This document shows, in pieces, positions 46,483 to 55,587 of a stretch of DNA of 64,000 bases; position 1 is the stretch's first letter; each line of letters begins with the position of its first letter. The DNA comes from Rhizobium sp. WSM4643 (lineage in GTDB: Bacteria > Pseudomonadota > Alphaproteobacteria > Rhizobiales > Rhizobiaceae), in NCBI RefSeq assembly GCF_025152745.1, contig NZ_CP104040.1:4599501-4663500 (forward strand), in the 5' to 3' direction. The notes beneath the pieces were generated by a model that saw only the letters and a program-made list of their open reading frames with translations, was not told the DNA's origin and ran no database searches. Position numbers and translations under genes: made by a program.

Positions 46483-49482
46483 ATGAAAAAAGGCGATCAC
46501 CTCTTCCTAGTCGATGGTTCCGGATTCATCTTCCGGGCGTTTCATGCACTGCCGCCGCTGACCCGCAAGACCGATGGCCTGCCGATCGGCGCCGTGTCCG
46601 GTTTCTGCAACATGCTGTGGAAGCTGCTGAAGGATGCACGCAATACCGATGTCGGCGTGACGCCGACCCATCTTGCCGTCATCTTCGATTATTCCGCCAA
46701 GACGTTTCGCAAGGATCTCTACAACGCCTACAAGGCGAACCGCTCCGCGCCGCCGGAAGAGCTCATCCCGCAATTCGGCCTTATAAGAGAGGCGACCCGC
46801 GCCTTCAATCTGCCCTGCATCGAGACCGAAGGCTTCGAGGCCGACGACATCATCGCCACCTATGCCCGCCAGGCCGAAGCGACCGGCGGCGATGTCACCA
46901 TCGTCTCCTCCGACAAGGATCTGATGCAGCTCGTCAGCCCCAATGTCCACATGTATGACAGCATGAAGGACAAGCAGATCGGCATTCCCGATGTCATCGA
47001 GAAATGGGGCGTGCCGCCGGAAAAGATGATCGACCTGCAGGCGATGACCGGCGATTCGGTCGATAATGTTCCCGGCATTCCCGGCATCGGCCCGAAAACT
47101 GCCGCCCAGCTCCTCGAGGAATACGGCGATCTCGACACCCTGCTCGAACGCGCCACCGAGATCAAGCAGGTCAAGCGCCGTGAGACGATCCTCGCCAATC
47201 TCGACATGGCCAGGCTCTCGCGCGATCTCGTGCGGCTGCGCACCGATGTGCCGCTCGATCTCGACCTCGACGCGCTGGTGCTGGAACCGCAGAACGGCCC
47301 GAAGCTGATCGGCTTCCTGAAGACGATGGAATTCACAACGCTGACGCGCCGTGTCGCCGAAGCCTGCGATTGCGATGCGAGCGCCATCGAACCGGCGATC
47401 GTTCGCATCGAATGGGGTGAGACGGCCCGCGGCCCCGATCTCGATGCGGCAGAGCCCGAGCCCGTTGCTGGCGGCATCCCCGACGTCTCGGGCGAATCCG
47501 TGCCGGTGCCGCCGCGGGTGAAGGCGAAAGCCGCCGTCGAAGGCGCCTTTTCGCCCGCCGATCTTGCCAAGGCGCGGGCCGAGGCCTTCGCGACGCTGCC
47601 CTTCGATCATTCGGCCTATGTGACGATCCGCGACCTGGCGACGCTCGACCGCTGGATCGCCGATGCGCGCGCGACCGGCCTCGTTGCTTTCGATACCGAG
47701 ACCACGTCGCTGGATGCGATGCAGGCCGAGCTTGTCGGCTTCTCGATGGCGATCGCCGACAACACGGCCGATCCCACCGGCACGAAGATCCGTGCCGCCT
47801 ATGTGCCGCTCGTCCACAAGAACGGCGTCGGCGACCTGCTCGGCGGCGGCCTTGCCGAAAATCAGATCCCCATGCGCGATGGTTTGGCGCGGTTGAAGGC
47901 ATTGCTGGAAGACGAATCGGTTCTCAAAGTCGCCCAGAACCTGAAATACGACTACTTGCTGATGAAGCGCTACGGCATCGAGATCAGGAGCTTCGACGAT
48001 ACGATGCTGATCTCCTATGTGCTCGACGCCGGCACCGGCGCGCACGGGATGGACCCGCTTTCGGAAAAATTTCTCGGCCATACGCCGATCTCCTATAAGG
48101 ACGTGGCGGGCAGCGGCAGGGCGAATGTCACCTTCGATCTCGTCGACATCGACCGCGCCACCCACTATGCCGCCGAAGATGCCGACGTGACGCTGCGCCT
48201 CTGGCTGGTGCTGAAGCCGCGGCTGACGGCGGCGGGATTGACCAGCGTCTATGAACGGCTGGAGCGGCCGCTATTGCCGGTGCTGGCGCGCATGGAAGCG
48301 CGCGGCATCACCGTCGACCGACAGATCCTGTCGCGCCTCTCCGGCGAACTGGCTCAGGGTGCGGCGCGCCTGGAAGACGAGATCTACCAGTTGGCGGGCG
48401 AGCGGTTTAATATCGGCTCGCCGAAGCAGCTGGGCGATATCCTGTTCGGCAAGATGGGCCTTGCCGGCGGCAACAAGACGAAGACAGGCCAATGGTCCAC
48501 CTCCGCCCAGGTGCTCGAGGATCTGGCCGCCGCCGGTTTCGAATTGCCACGCAAGATCGTCGACTGGCGCCAGGTCACCAAGCTGAAATCGACCTATACC
48601 GACGCGCTTCCGGGTTACGTTCACCCTGAGACAAAGCGGGTCCACACCTCTTACTCGCTGGCATCGACGACCACGGGGCGCCTGTCCTCGTCGGAGCCGA
48701 ACCTGCAGAACATTCCGGTGCGCACCGCAGAAGGCCGCAAGATCCGCACCGCCTTCATCTCGACGCCTGGCCACAAGCTGATCTCTGCCGACTACAGCCA
48801 GATCGAACTGCGCGTGCTTGCCCATGTGGCCGAGATCCCGCAGCTCACCAAGGCCTTCGAAGATGGCGTCGACATCCACGCCATGACGGCCTCGGAAATG
48901 TTCGGCGTGCCGGTGGAAGGCATGCCGGGCGAGGTGCGCCGCCGCGCCAAGGCGATCAATTTCGGCATCATCTACGGCATCTCGGCCTTCGGGCTTGCCA
49001 ATCAGCTTTCGATCGAGCGTTCGGAAGCCGGCGACTACATCAAGAAGTATTTCGAGCGTTTCCCCGGCATCCGCGACTATATGGAAAGCCGAAAGGCCAT
49101 GGCGCGCGACAAGGGTTATGTCGAAACGATCTTCGGCCGCCGCATCAACTATCCCGAAATCCGCTCGTCCAATCCATCCGTGCGCGCCTTCAACGAACGT
49201 GCGGCGATCAATGCGCCGATCCAGGGTTCGGCTGCCGACGTCATCCGCCGGGCGATGATCAAGATAGAGCCGGCGCTTGTTGAAGTCGGCCTCGCCGATC
49301 GCGTCAGAATGCTGCTGCAGGTGCATGACGAACTCATCTTCGAGGTCGAGGACGGGGATGTCGAAAAGGCGATGCCGGTCATCGTCTCGGTCATGGAAAA
49401 CGCCACCATGCCGGCGCTGGAAATGCGTGTGCCACTGAGGGTCGATGCACGCGCCGCCACCAATTGGGACGAGGCGCATTAA
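46483..49482 (+). CDS. polA: DNA polymerase I
   Basis: A 999-residue family A polymerase for Okazaki-fragment processing and repair. Domains in order: 5'-3' exonuclease (about 1-300; LVDGSGFIFRAFHALP, IPGIGPKTAAQLL), a 3'-5' exonuclease domain with the metal-binding FDTETTSLD near residue 403, and the polymerase domain with motif A (SADYSQIELR), motif B (RRRAKAINFGIIYG) and motif C (LQVHDELIFE). The ATG at 46483 gives MKKGDHLFLVDGSGF; the frame is open to 46102 but that region holds an sRNA. Length is at the long end for the family because of a linker around residues 300-390. Confidence 0.97.
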   Translation: MKKGDHLFLVDGSGFIFRAFHALPPLTRKTDGLPIGAVSGFCNMLWKLLKDARNTDVGVTPTHLAVIFDYSAKTFRKDLYNAYKANRSAPPEELIPQFGLIREATRAFNLPCIETEGFEADDIIATYARQAEATGGDVTIVSSDKDLMQLVSPNVHMYDSMKDKQIGIPDVIEKWGVPPEKMIDLQAMTGDSVDNVPGIPGIGPKTAAQLLEEYGDLDTLLERATEIKQVKRRETILANLDMARLSRDLVRLRTDVPLDLDLDALVLEPQNGPKLIGFLKTMEFTTLTRRVAEACDCDASAIEPAIVRIEWGETARGPDLDAAEPEPVAGGIPDVSGESVPVPPRVKAKAAVEGAFSPADLAKARAEAFATLPFDHSAYVTIRDLATLDRWIADARATGLVAFDTETTSLDAMQAELVGFSMAIADNTADPTGTKIRAAYVPLVHKNGVGDLLGGGLAENQIPMRDGLARLKALLEDESVLKVAQNLKYDYLLMKRYGIEIRSFDDTMLISYVLDAGTGAHGMDPLSEKFLGHTPISYKDVAGSGRANVTFDLVDIDRATHYAAEDADVTLRLWLVLKPRLTAAGLTSVYERLERPLLPVLARMEARGITVDRQILSRLSGELAQGAARLEDEIYQLAGERFNIGSPKQLGDILFGKMGLAGGNKTKTGQWSTSAQVLEDLAAAGFELPRKIVDWRQVTKLKSTYTDALPGYVHPETKRVHTSYSLASTTTGRLSSSEPNLQNIPVRTAEGRKIRTAFISTPGHKLISADYSQIELRVLAHVAEIPQLTKAFEDGVDIHAMTASEMFGVPVEGMPGEVRRRAKAINFGIIYGISAFGLANQLSIERSEAGDYIKKYFERFPGIRDYMESRKAMARDKGYVETIFGRRINYPEIRSSNPSVRAFNERAAINAPIQGSAADVIRRAMIKIEPALVEVGLADRVRMLLQVHDELIFEVEDGDVEKAMPVIVSVMENATMPALEMRVPLRVDARAATNWDEAH

Positions 49483-49483
49483 A

Positions 49484-49940
49484 AGCATGTCGCGCAAAAC
49501 TGTGCGGCAGTTTTGCGACAACGACATGCGTGGAGCTAAAGCCTAGAGCCTTTCCTGGTCAGATTGCAGCATTCTGCCGGAGCAGGTTTTCGTCAGGGCA
49601 GAGGCGATTGGCGACGGGCATACCCCAAGGTACGTCCGAGCCGATCGCCTTTGATCCTGGCGGAAAGATGCCCGGCCCACCGGCCGCACCGCTTCGCCAT
49701 GGCGAAGCGATAGGTGCGCCCGGCGATTCTGAGTCTTGCAGATTTGCCAGGCAAATCTGCGGGAAGGTTGGCTGAAACGGGCCGGCTGATCGACCGGCCG
49801 GCTTGGCCGTAGAGCTTGGCTACGACGCGCGCCGGCCGGTCGACCATCCGACTCCGTTTGAGCCAACAGAATACTGCAATCTAGCCCGGAAAGGCTCTAA
49901 AGCCCCAGCAGCGATCTGAAAGATTGCAACGCACTTCAGA
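49484..49940. repeat. RIME-type repeat, copy 8, split by an insertion
   Basis: The left part (AAGCATGTCGCGCAAAACTG...GACATGCG) ends at 49543 and the right part (GCGATCTGAAAGATTGCAACGC) resumes at about 49900. The two together restore the module order of copies 4 and 5. The intervening 356 bp is a separate inverted-repeat element. Beyond the right part, 49941-50111 shows no gene. Confidence 0.75.
49544..49899. mobile_element. MITE-like element with terminal inverted repeats
   Basis: 356 bp, bounded by 33-bp terminal inverted repeats (left TAGAGCCTTTCC...CATTCTG, right its complement, 29 of 33 matching) and by a direct repeat AAGCC on both sides (49539-49543, 49900-49904), which looks like a target-site duplication. 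It encodes no transposase; internal palindromes such as CGCTTCGCCATGGCGAAGCG are present. It appears inserted into a RIME-type repeat. A non-autonomous element moved by an unknown transposase is the likely explanation. Confidence 0.65.
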
Positions 49941-50111
49941 GCGCCTCCCCAAAATTGGCAAAGATTTTTCTCACTGCCAGAACTCATTGAAAATGCAGCG
50001 ATTTATCCGAAGGAGTCGTATCGGTACGATACGGCAGGAAGGAACTTATTAACCTTCCTTTTCTATCCCGGTAGGGTCGTAATTTGCAAAGCATGAGTGA
50101 GTAGCGGACGC

Positions 50112-52447
50112 ATGCGTTTTCCCAGAACCAATTTGACGGATGCCGGAGATTTTTCCAGCGAGATTGAAACGGACCTTCCGGCGGAAAACCCAGGGGAGAA
50201 GCCGGCGGCACCCATCTGGCAGAGCAACTTTTCCCTCGCGCCGAATGTCCGTTTCACCCGCACGCCGGAAACGCTGATCAGCAGGCGGCGCGCCCCGAAT
50301 GAGCCCGTTCGCGATGATTCGCAGATTCGACAGCAGGCGATACGGATAGAGCCGGTTGCCGTCGACGTGCCGTTCGATATCTATCTGCCAGAGCCGGACG
50401 ACATTTCCGCAGCACCGCAGAGGGTCGAACTGCAACAGTCACCTTTGCCTGACGAGCCCGCCTTCCGCGCCAGCGCCGAGCTTTCCTCCATTTCCGATTT
50501 CGCCTTCTGGGAAGTCATGGCCTTCGAAGAAGCGCCAGTGCGCGCGCCTTCCTTGATCTCGTTCCCAAAGACCGAGACCTCGCCCGAGTCGATCACGTCG
50601 CTGTTCCGGATCATGGAATGGCGCCCCGGTACCGGCCGCCGCTGCTCCCCGTCCCCTCCCGCCCAGCCGTGCCGCCCGCCGCGGTCTCCGCAAAGACCGC
50701 CGTGCGCCTTCCAGCCGCCCCATCCTTGGAAAGGCCGAGGCGTATCGCTGTCGAGGCACCGGTCGTGCTGGCACCTCAGGCGGCGCCAACCCCTCGGGTC
50801 GCGCCAGCCCCTCAAATTGCGTCAGCACCTCAGGCCGCGCCGGCGCCGCAGCGCACGCCGCCCGTCGCCGCGGTTCTGCCGTCGCCGCGCCTGGGTGCGA
50901 GGCCCGAAAGGATCGACGCATCCGGCTATGAATTCCCGCCGCGCGCCCTTCTTCAGGAACCGCCGGAACGCCTCGGCGAGATCATGTCGCAGGAGACGCT
51001 GGAGCAGAATGCCGGGCTTCTGGAAAGCGTGCTGGAAGATTTCGGCATCAAGGGCGAGATCATCCATGTCCGTCCCGGTCCTGTCGTCACCCTCTATGAA
51101 TTCGAGCCGGCGCCGGGCGTGAAATCCTCGCGCGTCATCGGTCTTGCCGACGATATCGCCCGCTCGATGTCGGCGCTCTCGGCCCGTGTCGCCGTCGTCC
51201 CCGGCCGTAACGTCATCGGCATCGAATTGCCGAATGTCACGCGTGAGACCGTCTATTTCCGCGAGATGATCGAAAGCCAGGATTTCGAGAAGAGCGGCTA
51301 CAAGCTGGCGCTCGGCCTCGGCAAGACCATCGGCGGCGAGCCTGTCATCGCCGAGCTCGCGAAGATGCCACATCTGCTCGTCGCCGGCACCACCGGTTCC
51401 GGCAAGTCGGTCGCCATCAATACGATGATCCTGTCTCTGCTCTACCGCATGACGCCGGAACAGTGCCGCCTGATCATGGTCGACCCGAAGATGCTCGAAC
51501 TCTCCGTCTATGACGGCATCCCGCATCTGCTGACGCCCGTCGTCACCGATCCGAAGAAGGCGGTCATGGCGCTGAAATGGGCCGTGCGCGAAATGGAAGA
51601 GCGCTATCGCAAGATGTCGCGCCTCGGTGTCCGCAACATCGACGGTTACAACGACCGCGTCGCCCAGGCCCGCGAAAAGGGCGAGACCATCCATGTCATG
51701 GTCCAGGTCGGCTTCGACAAGGGCACCGGCACTCCGATCGAGGAAAGCCAGGCGCTGGACCTGACGCCGATGCCCTATATCGTCGTCATCGTCGATGAGA
51801 TGGCCGACTTGATGATGGTCGCCGGCAAGGACATCGAAGGCGCGATCCAACGCCTCGCCCAGATGGCGCGCGCTGCCGGCATCCATCTGATCATGGCGAC
51901 ACAGCGTCCGTCGGTCGACGTCATCACCGGCACGATCAAGGCGAACTTCCCGACCCGCATTTCCTTTCAGGTGACCTCGAAGATCGACAGCCGCACCATT
52001 CTCGGCGAACAGGGCGCCGAACAGCTGCTCGGTCAGGGAGACATGCTGCACATGCAGGGCGGCGGGCGGATTTCCCGCGTTCACGGCCCCTTCGTCTCGG
52101 ATGTCGAAGTCGAAAAGGTCGTTGCTCATCTGAAAACCCAGGGTCGCCCCGAATATCTCGATACCGTCACCGCCGACGAGGAGGACGAGACGGAGGAGGA
52201 AGAAGCTGGCGCCGTCTTCGACAAGAGCGCCATGGCCTCGGAGGATGGCAACGAACTCTACGAGCAGGCGGTCAAGGTCGTCATGCGCGACAAGAAATGC
52301 TCGACCTCCTATATCCAGCGCCGCCTCGGCATCGGCTACAACCGCGCCGCCTCATTGGTGGAACGCATGGAAAAGGAAGGTCTGGTCGGCCCGGCCAATC
52401 ACGTCGGCAAGCGCGAGATCGTATCGGGACGGGGCGACGGCGAGTAA
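50112..52447 (+). pseudogene. ftsK-family DNA translocase reading frame broken by a frameshift
   Basis: The region from the ATG at 50112 (MRFPRTNLTDAGDFSSEI) reads as the soluble N-terminal part of an FtsK paralogue to about residue 160, then the frame changes. The remaining sequence ([11 protein letters not shown] and on) lies in another frame and continues to 52447. Total length is 2 bases over a multiple of three, equal to a 1-base deletion. The shift lies near 50560-50610. Codon use and composition are normal on both sides. No N-terminal transmembrane segments are present, unlike the main cell-division FtsK. A sequencing error cannot be excluded. Confidence 0.7.
50618..52447 (+). CDS. ftsK: FtsK/SpoIIIE-family DNA translocase, motor and gamma domains
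   Basis: A 609-residue open frame holding the whole translocase motor: Walker [14 protein letters not shown], Walker [18 protein letters not shown], the [13 protein letters not shown] segment and arginine-finger region, then an acidic linker and the winged-helix gamma domain ([34 protein letters not shown]) that reads KOPS sites. It starts at the ATG at 50618 only if the N-terminal 170 or so residues are lost through the frameshift upstream. A Pro/Ala-rich linker occupies the first 110 residues. Probable function: DNA pumping at the septum, assisting chromosome dimer resolution. Symbol used by family; a second FtsK is expected elsewhere in the genome. Confidence 0.82.
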   Translation: MAPRYRPPLLPVPSRPAVPPAAVSAKTAVRLPAAPSLERPRRIAVEAPVVLAPQAAPTPRVAPAPQIASAPQAAPAPQRTPPVAAVLPSPRLGARPERIDASGYEFPPRALLQEPPERLGEIMSQETLEQNAGLLESVLEDFGIKGEIIHVRPGPVVTLYEFEPAPGVKSSRVIGLADDIARSMSALSARVAVVPGRNVIGIELPNVTRETVYFREMIESQDFEKSGYKLALGLGKTIGGEPVIAELAKMPHLLVAGTTGSGKSVAINTMILSLLYRMTPEQCRLIMVDPKMLELSVYDGIPHLLTPVVTDPKKAVMALKWAVREMEERYRKMSRLGVRNIDGYNDRVAQAREKGETIHVMVQVGFDKGTGTPIEESQALDLTPMPYIVVIVDEMADLMMVAGKDIEGAIQRLAQMARAAGIHLIMATQRPSVDVITGTIKANFPTRISFQVTSKIDSRTILGEQGAEQLLGQGDMLHMQGGGRISRVHGPFVSDVEVEKVVAHLKTQGRPEYLDTVTADEEDETEEEEAGAVFDKSAMASEDGNELYEQAVKVVMRDKKCSTSYIQRRLGIGYNRAASLVERMEKEGLVGPANHVGKREIVSGRGDGE

Positions 52448-52482
52448 TCGCCGGCGGCCAGGGTGTCTGACGGATTCCTGTT

Positions 52483-52986
52483 TTACGTCTTCAAGGCAGC
52501 CAGCCGAACCGTCTCGCTGACAAACTCGGTCTTTCCGCCGGTGTAAAAATCCCAATCGCCGACTGCCTCCGCAGCCAGCCGGCGTTTCAGCTCGGCATAG
52601 GCCTTGGCTCTCTCGGGGTGATCCCGGAGATAATCGCGAAACAGAATGCGCTCCCGATGCGCGCGATTATCGGGTCCGCAAAGATAGAGCTTGAAGCCAT
52701 AAGCTTGATGATCGCGGGTGAAGGCCCATCGTTGCTCTCCTGTATCGCCGTGGAAGACGAAATCGGCAGCGCGCACCACCTCGATCGCCGCCGGCAGGAA
52801 CGCGTCGGATATCATCACCGCAGCAAGGTCGATCTTCGCCTTGGCCGCCAGGCCAGGCACCGATGTGCTGCCGATATGGTCGATGGAAAGCAGGCGGTCG
52901 CCGAGCAAGGCGGAGACCTCGGTGCTGATCTCGGCAAAGAGCCGCGGCCAGGAAGGACCGTAGTCGACCACCTTGATGGCACGCAT
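52483..52986 (-). CDS. GrpB/UPF0157-family protein
   Basis: A 167-residue GrpB-type nucleotidyltransferase-fold protein. The core DHIGSTSVPGLAAKAKIDLAAV (Gly-Ser with the Asp-x-Ala triad) and the HGDTGEQRWAFTRDHQAYGFKLYL segment are typical. The biochemical role of GrpB is not well established. It sits 20 bases downstream of phnN on the same strand, so it may be in the tail of the phn transcript without a proven link to phosphonate use. Confidence 0.85.
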   Translation of the reverse strand: MRAIKVVDYGPSWPRLFAEISTEVSALLGDRLLSIDHIGSTSVPGLAAKAKIDLAAVMISDAFLPAAIEVVRAADFVFHGDTGEQRWAFTRDHQAYGFKLYLCGPDNRAHRERILFRDYLRDHPERAKAYAELKRRLAAEAVGDWDFYTGGKTEFVSETVRLAALKT

Positions 52987-53005
52987 GCCCTTCCTCTCGA
53001 TCCGT

Positions 53006-53602
53006 TCAGTGCGTCTTGGTCAGCAACCCGTCGAGGATCTCGATTATCTTCTGCTCGGCCTCTTCGAGCGAGCCGCTATTGTCGAGCTCCGTCACGTCGT
53101 ATTCGCCGCGCACCGTCAGCGGTCCGCGGGCAAGCCGAGCCATGATATCCTCATGCGTCTCGCGGCCGCGCGCCTCCAGCCGGCCAGCGAGCACTTCGGG
53201 GCGGGCGGTGACGTTGATGACTTTCAGACGCGGGAAGGCGGCCTGGAAGCGATGAAGCGCCGAGCGCGAGCCGTTGGCGACGACGACGTGGCCTTTCGAC
53301 AGGGCTACCGAAACCTCGGCCGGAATGCCGTATTTCAGCCCGTGCGCTTCCCACCAGACGGCGAAGGAGCCTGACTGTTCCATGGCGGCAAACCCTTGGA
53401 GGGAGACGGAAAGATGATCTTCGCCGCCGGCGTCACGGTGACGGGTGATGACGCGGCGGACGAAATGCACATCGTCGCGGCCCTTGAAACGCCGGGCCGC
53501 GAGGTTCATCAGCGTGTCCTTGCCGGCACCGCTCGGGCCGACGACGACGACCATGATGCCGCGCTCGGCTCCGGCTCCTGCGTGGGGTTCGTGTGACATC
53601 AT
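53006..53602 (-). CDS. phnN: PhnN, ribose 1,5-bisphosphokinase
   Basis: A 198-residue P-loop kinase that converts ribose 1,5-bisphosphate, the end product of the C-P lyase route, to PRPP. Walker A is GPSGAGKDTLMNLAARR. The guanylate-kinase-like core (RVITRHRDAGGEDHLSVS) follows. The start overlaps the phnM stop by four bases (ATGA), so translation is coupled. Confidence 0.93.
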   Translation of the reverse strand: MMSHEPHAGAGAERGIMVVVVGPSGAGKDTLMNLAARRFKGRDDVHFVRRVITRHRDAGGEDHLSVSLQGFAAMEQSGSFAVWWEAHGLKYGIPAEVSVALSKGHVVVANGSRSALHRFQAAFPRLKVINVTARPEVLAGRLEARGRETHEDIMARLARGPLTVRGEYDVTELDNSGSLEEAEQKIIEILDGLLTKTH

Positions 53603-54738
53603 GCGACACGGCGTCCTTGGCGCCAGACCGAGCGTGTCACCGGCACACCATGCGAACGATGGACGCGGACAAGATCGGCGCGCAGCCCCGTCGCGATCCG
53701 TCCGCGATCATCGAGGCTGACGGTGCGGGCGGGCGTCGACGTCACCATGGCGATCGCCTTCGGCAGGCTGATGCTCTCCACCTCATCGGCGAGGATGAAC
53801 GGTGCATGTAGCAGGCTGAGCGGCACGTAGTCGGAGGAAAGCACGTCGAGCACGCCCATCTCGGCAAGGTCGCGGGCGGCGATGTTGCCGGAATGAGATT
53901 TGCCGCGAACGATGTTCGGCGCTCCCATCAGCACGCTCATGCCATGTCTGTGCGACGCCCGGGCGGCATCGAAGCTGGTCGGGAATTCGGCCAGGCGCAC
54001 GCCGTTGTCGATCGCCTCGTCGACATGCGAGAGCGTCGCATCGTCATGGCTTGCCACGGTAATGCCGCGCTCGGCGCAGACCTTGGCGATAGCGTTGCGG
54101 TGCGGCGTCGAATTGCGCGCCGATTCTGCCTGGCGCTTGGCGACGAAATGGGCGAAGGCCTCGTCGCTCAGGCCCCGCTTCTTTTGGTAGTAGAAAATAT
54201 ATTGATCCATCGTCTGAAACTGACGCTGGCCGGGCGCATGATCCATCAGCGAGACGAGCCGCACGTGGCGGTCGTTTTCGAAATCGGCGAAATGCTCGAG
54301 CACATTGTCGGCCGAGACCTCGCAGCGCAAATGGATGAGGTGCTCGGCGCGCAGCCTGCCTTCCGTCTCCGCCGACTGGATGGCATCGGCCATCTCGCGC
54401 ATCTCGCCATGTTCGAAGCCGCCGTCCTCGTCCGCACCCATGCGCAGGCAGTCGAACACCGTGGTAATGCCTGAGGTGACGATCTGGGCGTCATGCGCCT
54501 GGATGGCGGCGGTCTTGTTCCAGCGAATACCGGGGCGCGGCTGATAATGGCCTTCGAGATGATCGGTGTGCAGCTCGACGAGGCCGGGAATGACGTAGTC
54601 GCCTTCGAAATCTTCGCCGGCTACCGAGTTACTCCCGGAGATGTCGGCGATCTTCCCGTCCCGGATGAGGATCGAGCCCGAGAGGATGTCGTCCTCGAGA
54701 ACGATCCGGGCGTTGGAAAACACGGTCTCTTTGCTCAT
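53599..54738 (-). CDS. phnM: PhnM, ribophosphonate triphosphate diphosphohydrolase
   Basis: A 379-residue amidohydrolase-fold enzyme that removes pyrophosphate from alpha-D-ribose 1-methylphosphonate 5-triphosphate. The metal-binding HTDHLEGHYQPRPG near residue 60 and later His and Asp segments (SHDDATLSHVDEAIDNG) are visible. I start at the ATG at 54738 (MSKETVFSNARIVLEDD); the upstream open frame belongs to the neighbouring gene. It overlaps phnN by four bases. Confidence 0.94.
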   Translation of the reverse strand: MSKETVFSNARIVLEDDILSGSILIRDGKIADISGSNSVAGEDFEGDYVIPGLVELHTDHLEGHYQPRPGIRWNKTAAIQAHDAQIVTSGITTVFDCLRMGADEDGGFEHGEMREMADAIQSAETEGRLRAEHLIHLRCEVSADNVLEHFADFENDRHVRLVSLMDHAPGQRQFQTMDQYIFYYQKKRGLSDEAFAHFVAKRQAESARNSTPHRNAIAKVCAERGITVASHDDATLSHVDEAIDNGVRLAEFPTSFDAARASHRHGMSVLMGAPNIVRGKSHSGNIAARDLAEMGVLDVLSSDYVPLSLLHAPFILADEVESISLPKAIAMVTSTPARTVSLDDRGRIATGLRADLVRVHRSHGVPVTRSVWRQGRRVA

Positions 54739-54751
54739 GGCGTCAGGTCTT

Positions 54752-55447
54752 TCAGCTTTTGGCGCCGGCAAGCGGCAGCCAGGAATGAATTTTGAACGGG
54801 GCACCGCGCGTCTCTTCGATGAAGACGGCAAGGCCGGAAATCGAAAGCGGCCGGCCGGTGAAACCGGCAAAACGCTCGGTCAGGATCGCTTTCATCACCT
54901 GAGCTCGTGTCTCGGGCACCTGGCCGCTCAGCGTCATGTGAAAGCCGAAATCCTCCATGACGTAAGGATAACCCCAGCGCTGCAGATGGGCACGCTGGCT
55001 GTCGCTGAGCTTCTCCGGGTTGCGCCGAGCCAAATCGGCCTCGGAAAGCGCTGCGCGGAACGGTTCGAACGACCTTACCACCTTCGCGGCGAAATCCTGA
55101 AGAGGTTGATGAACAGAACCGGGAACGAGAGCAAAAAAACGGCCGAGCTGGCCGAGCACGAGTTCAGGAATCTCGAAGGCTTGCGTGCGCTGGGCAAAAT
55201 CCTCGGCAACAGTCATGAGATCCTTCTCGGTGACCGAGGAGGCGAGCGAAAACGGCGCCTTGATCGTGGCGTGAAAGCCGTAGCGCCGCGGGTCGGCGGT
55301 CAGCTCGAATTGCTCTGCCGCACCCAGTTGCTCATGTTCAGGTGCCGGATAGGTCTCGCCGGTGAAAGCATTGCGACCGAGCCAGAGCGAGGCCGCGCCG
55401 GTCAGGGGATCATCCTTCGGCGGCGAGAAATAGAGAGCGTAGCGCAA
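54752..55447 (-). CDS. 2H-phosphoesterase-like phosphonate operon protein (DUF1045)
   Basis: A 231-residue protein of the DUF1045 family, a regular member of alphaproteobacterial phn operons. It has the two His-x-Thr motifs of the 2H phosphoesterase fold (FHATIKAPF and FHMTLSGQV), which suggests hydrolysis of a cyclic phosphate, perhaps the ribose 1,2-cyclic phosphate formed after C-P cleavage; the substrate is inference. I start at the TTG at 55447 (RYALYFSPPKDD), with AGGAT at good distance; a longer ATG start at 55513 would add 22 residues. It lies 13 bases upstream of phnM. Confidence 0.8.
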   Translation of the reverse strand: MRYALYFSPPKDDPLTGAASLWLGRNAFTGETYPAPEHEQLGAAEQFELTADPRRYGFHATIKAPFSLASSVTEKDLMTVAEDFAQRTQAFEIPELVLGQLGRFFALVPGSVHQPLQDFAAKVVRSFEPFRAALSEADLARRNPEKLSDSQRAHLQRWGYPYVMEDFGFHMTLSGQVPETRAQVMKAILTERFAGFTGRPLSISGLAVFIEETRGAPFKIHSWLPLAGAKS

Positions 55448-55587
55448 GGCTTTTATCCTGGGGGTCGTCCAAACGGGGAGGGCACTGTGCAGTGATTTGG
55501 CGGCGAACCGCAAGCAGGCTCCCGGCTAAAAGATTTCCGTGACAGAATGATGATGGCGTCACGCCGCCACCGCCTTTGATCAATGAA

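Noticed and set aside
45969..46484. 171-codon minus-strand open frame covering the sRNA region before polA
   Set aside because: No family features, and the DNA is better explained by the four hairpins and the terminator.
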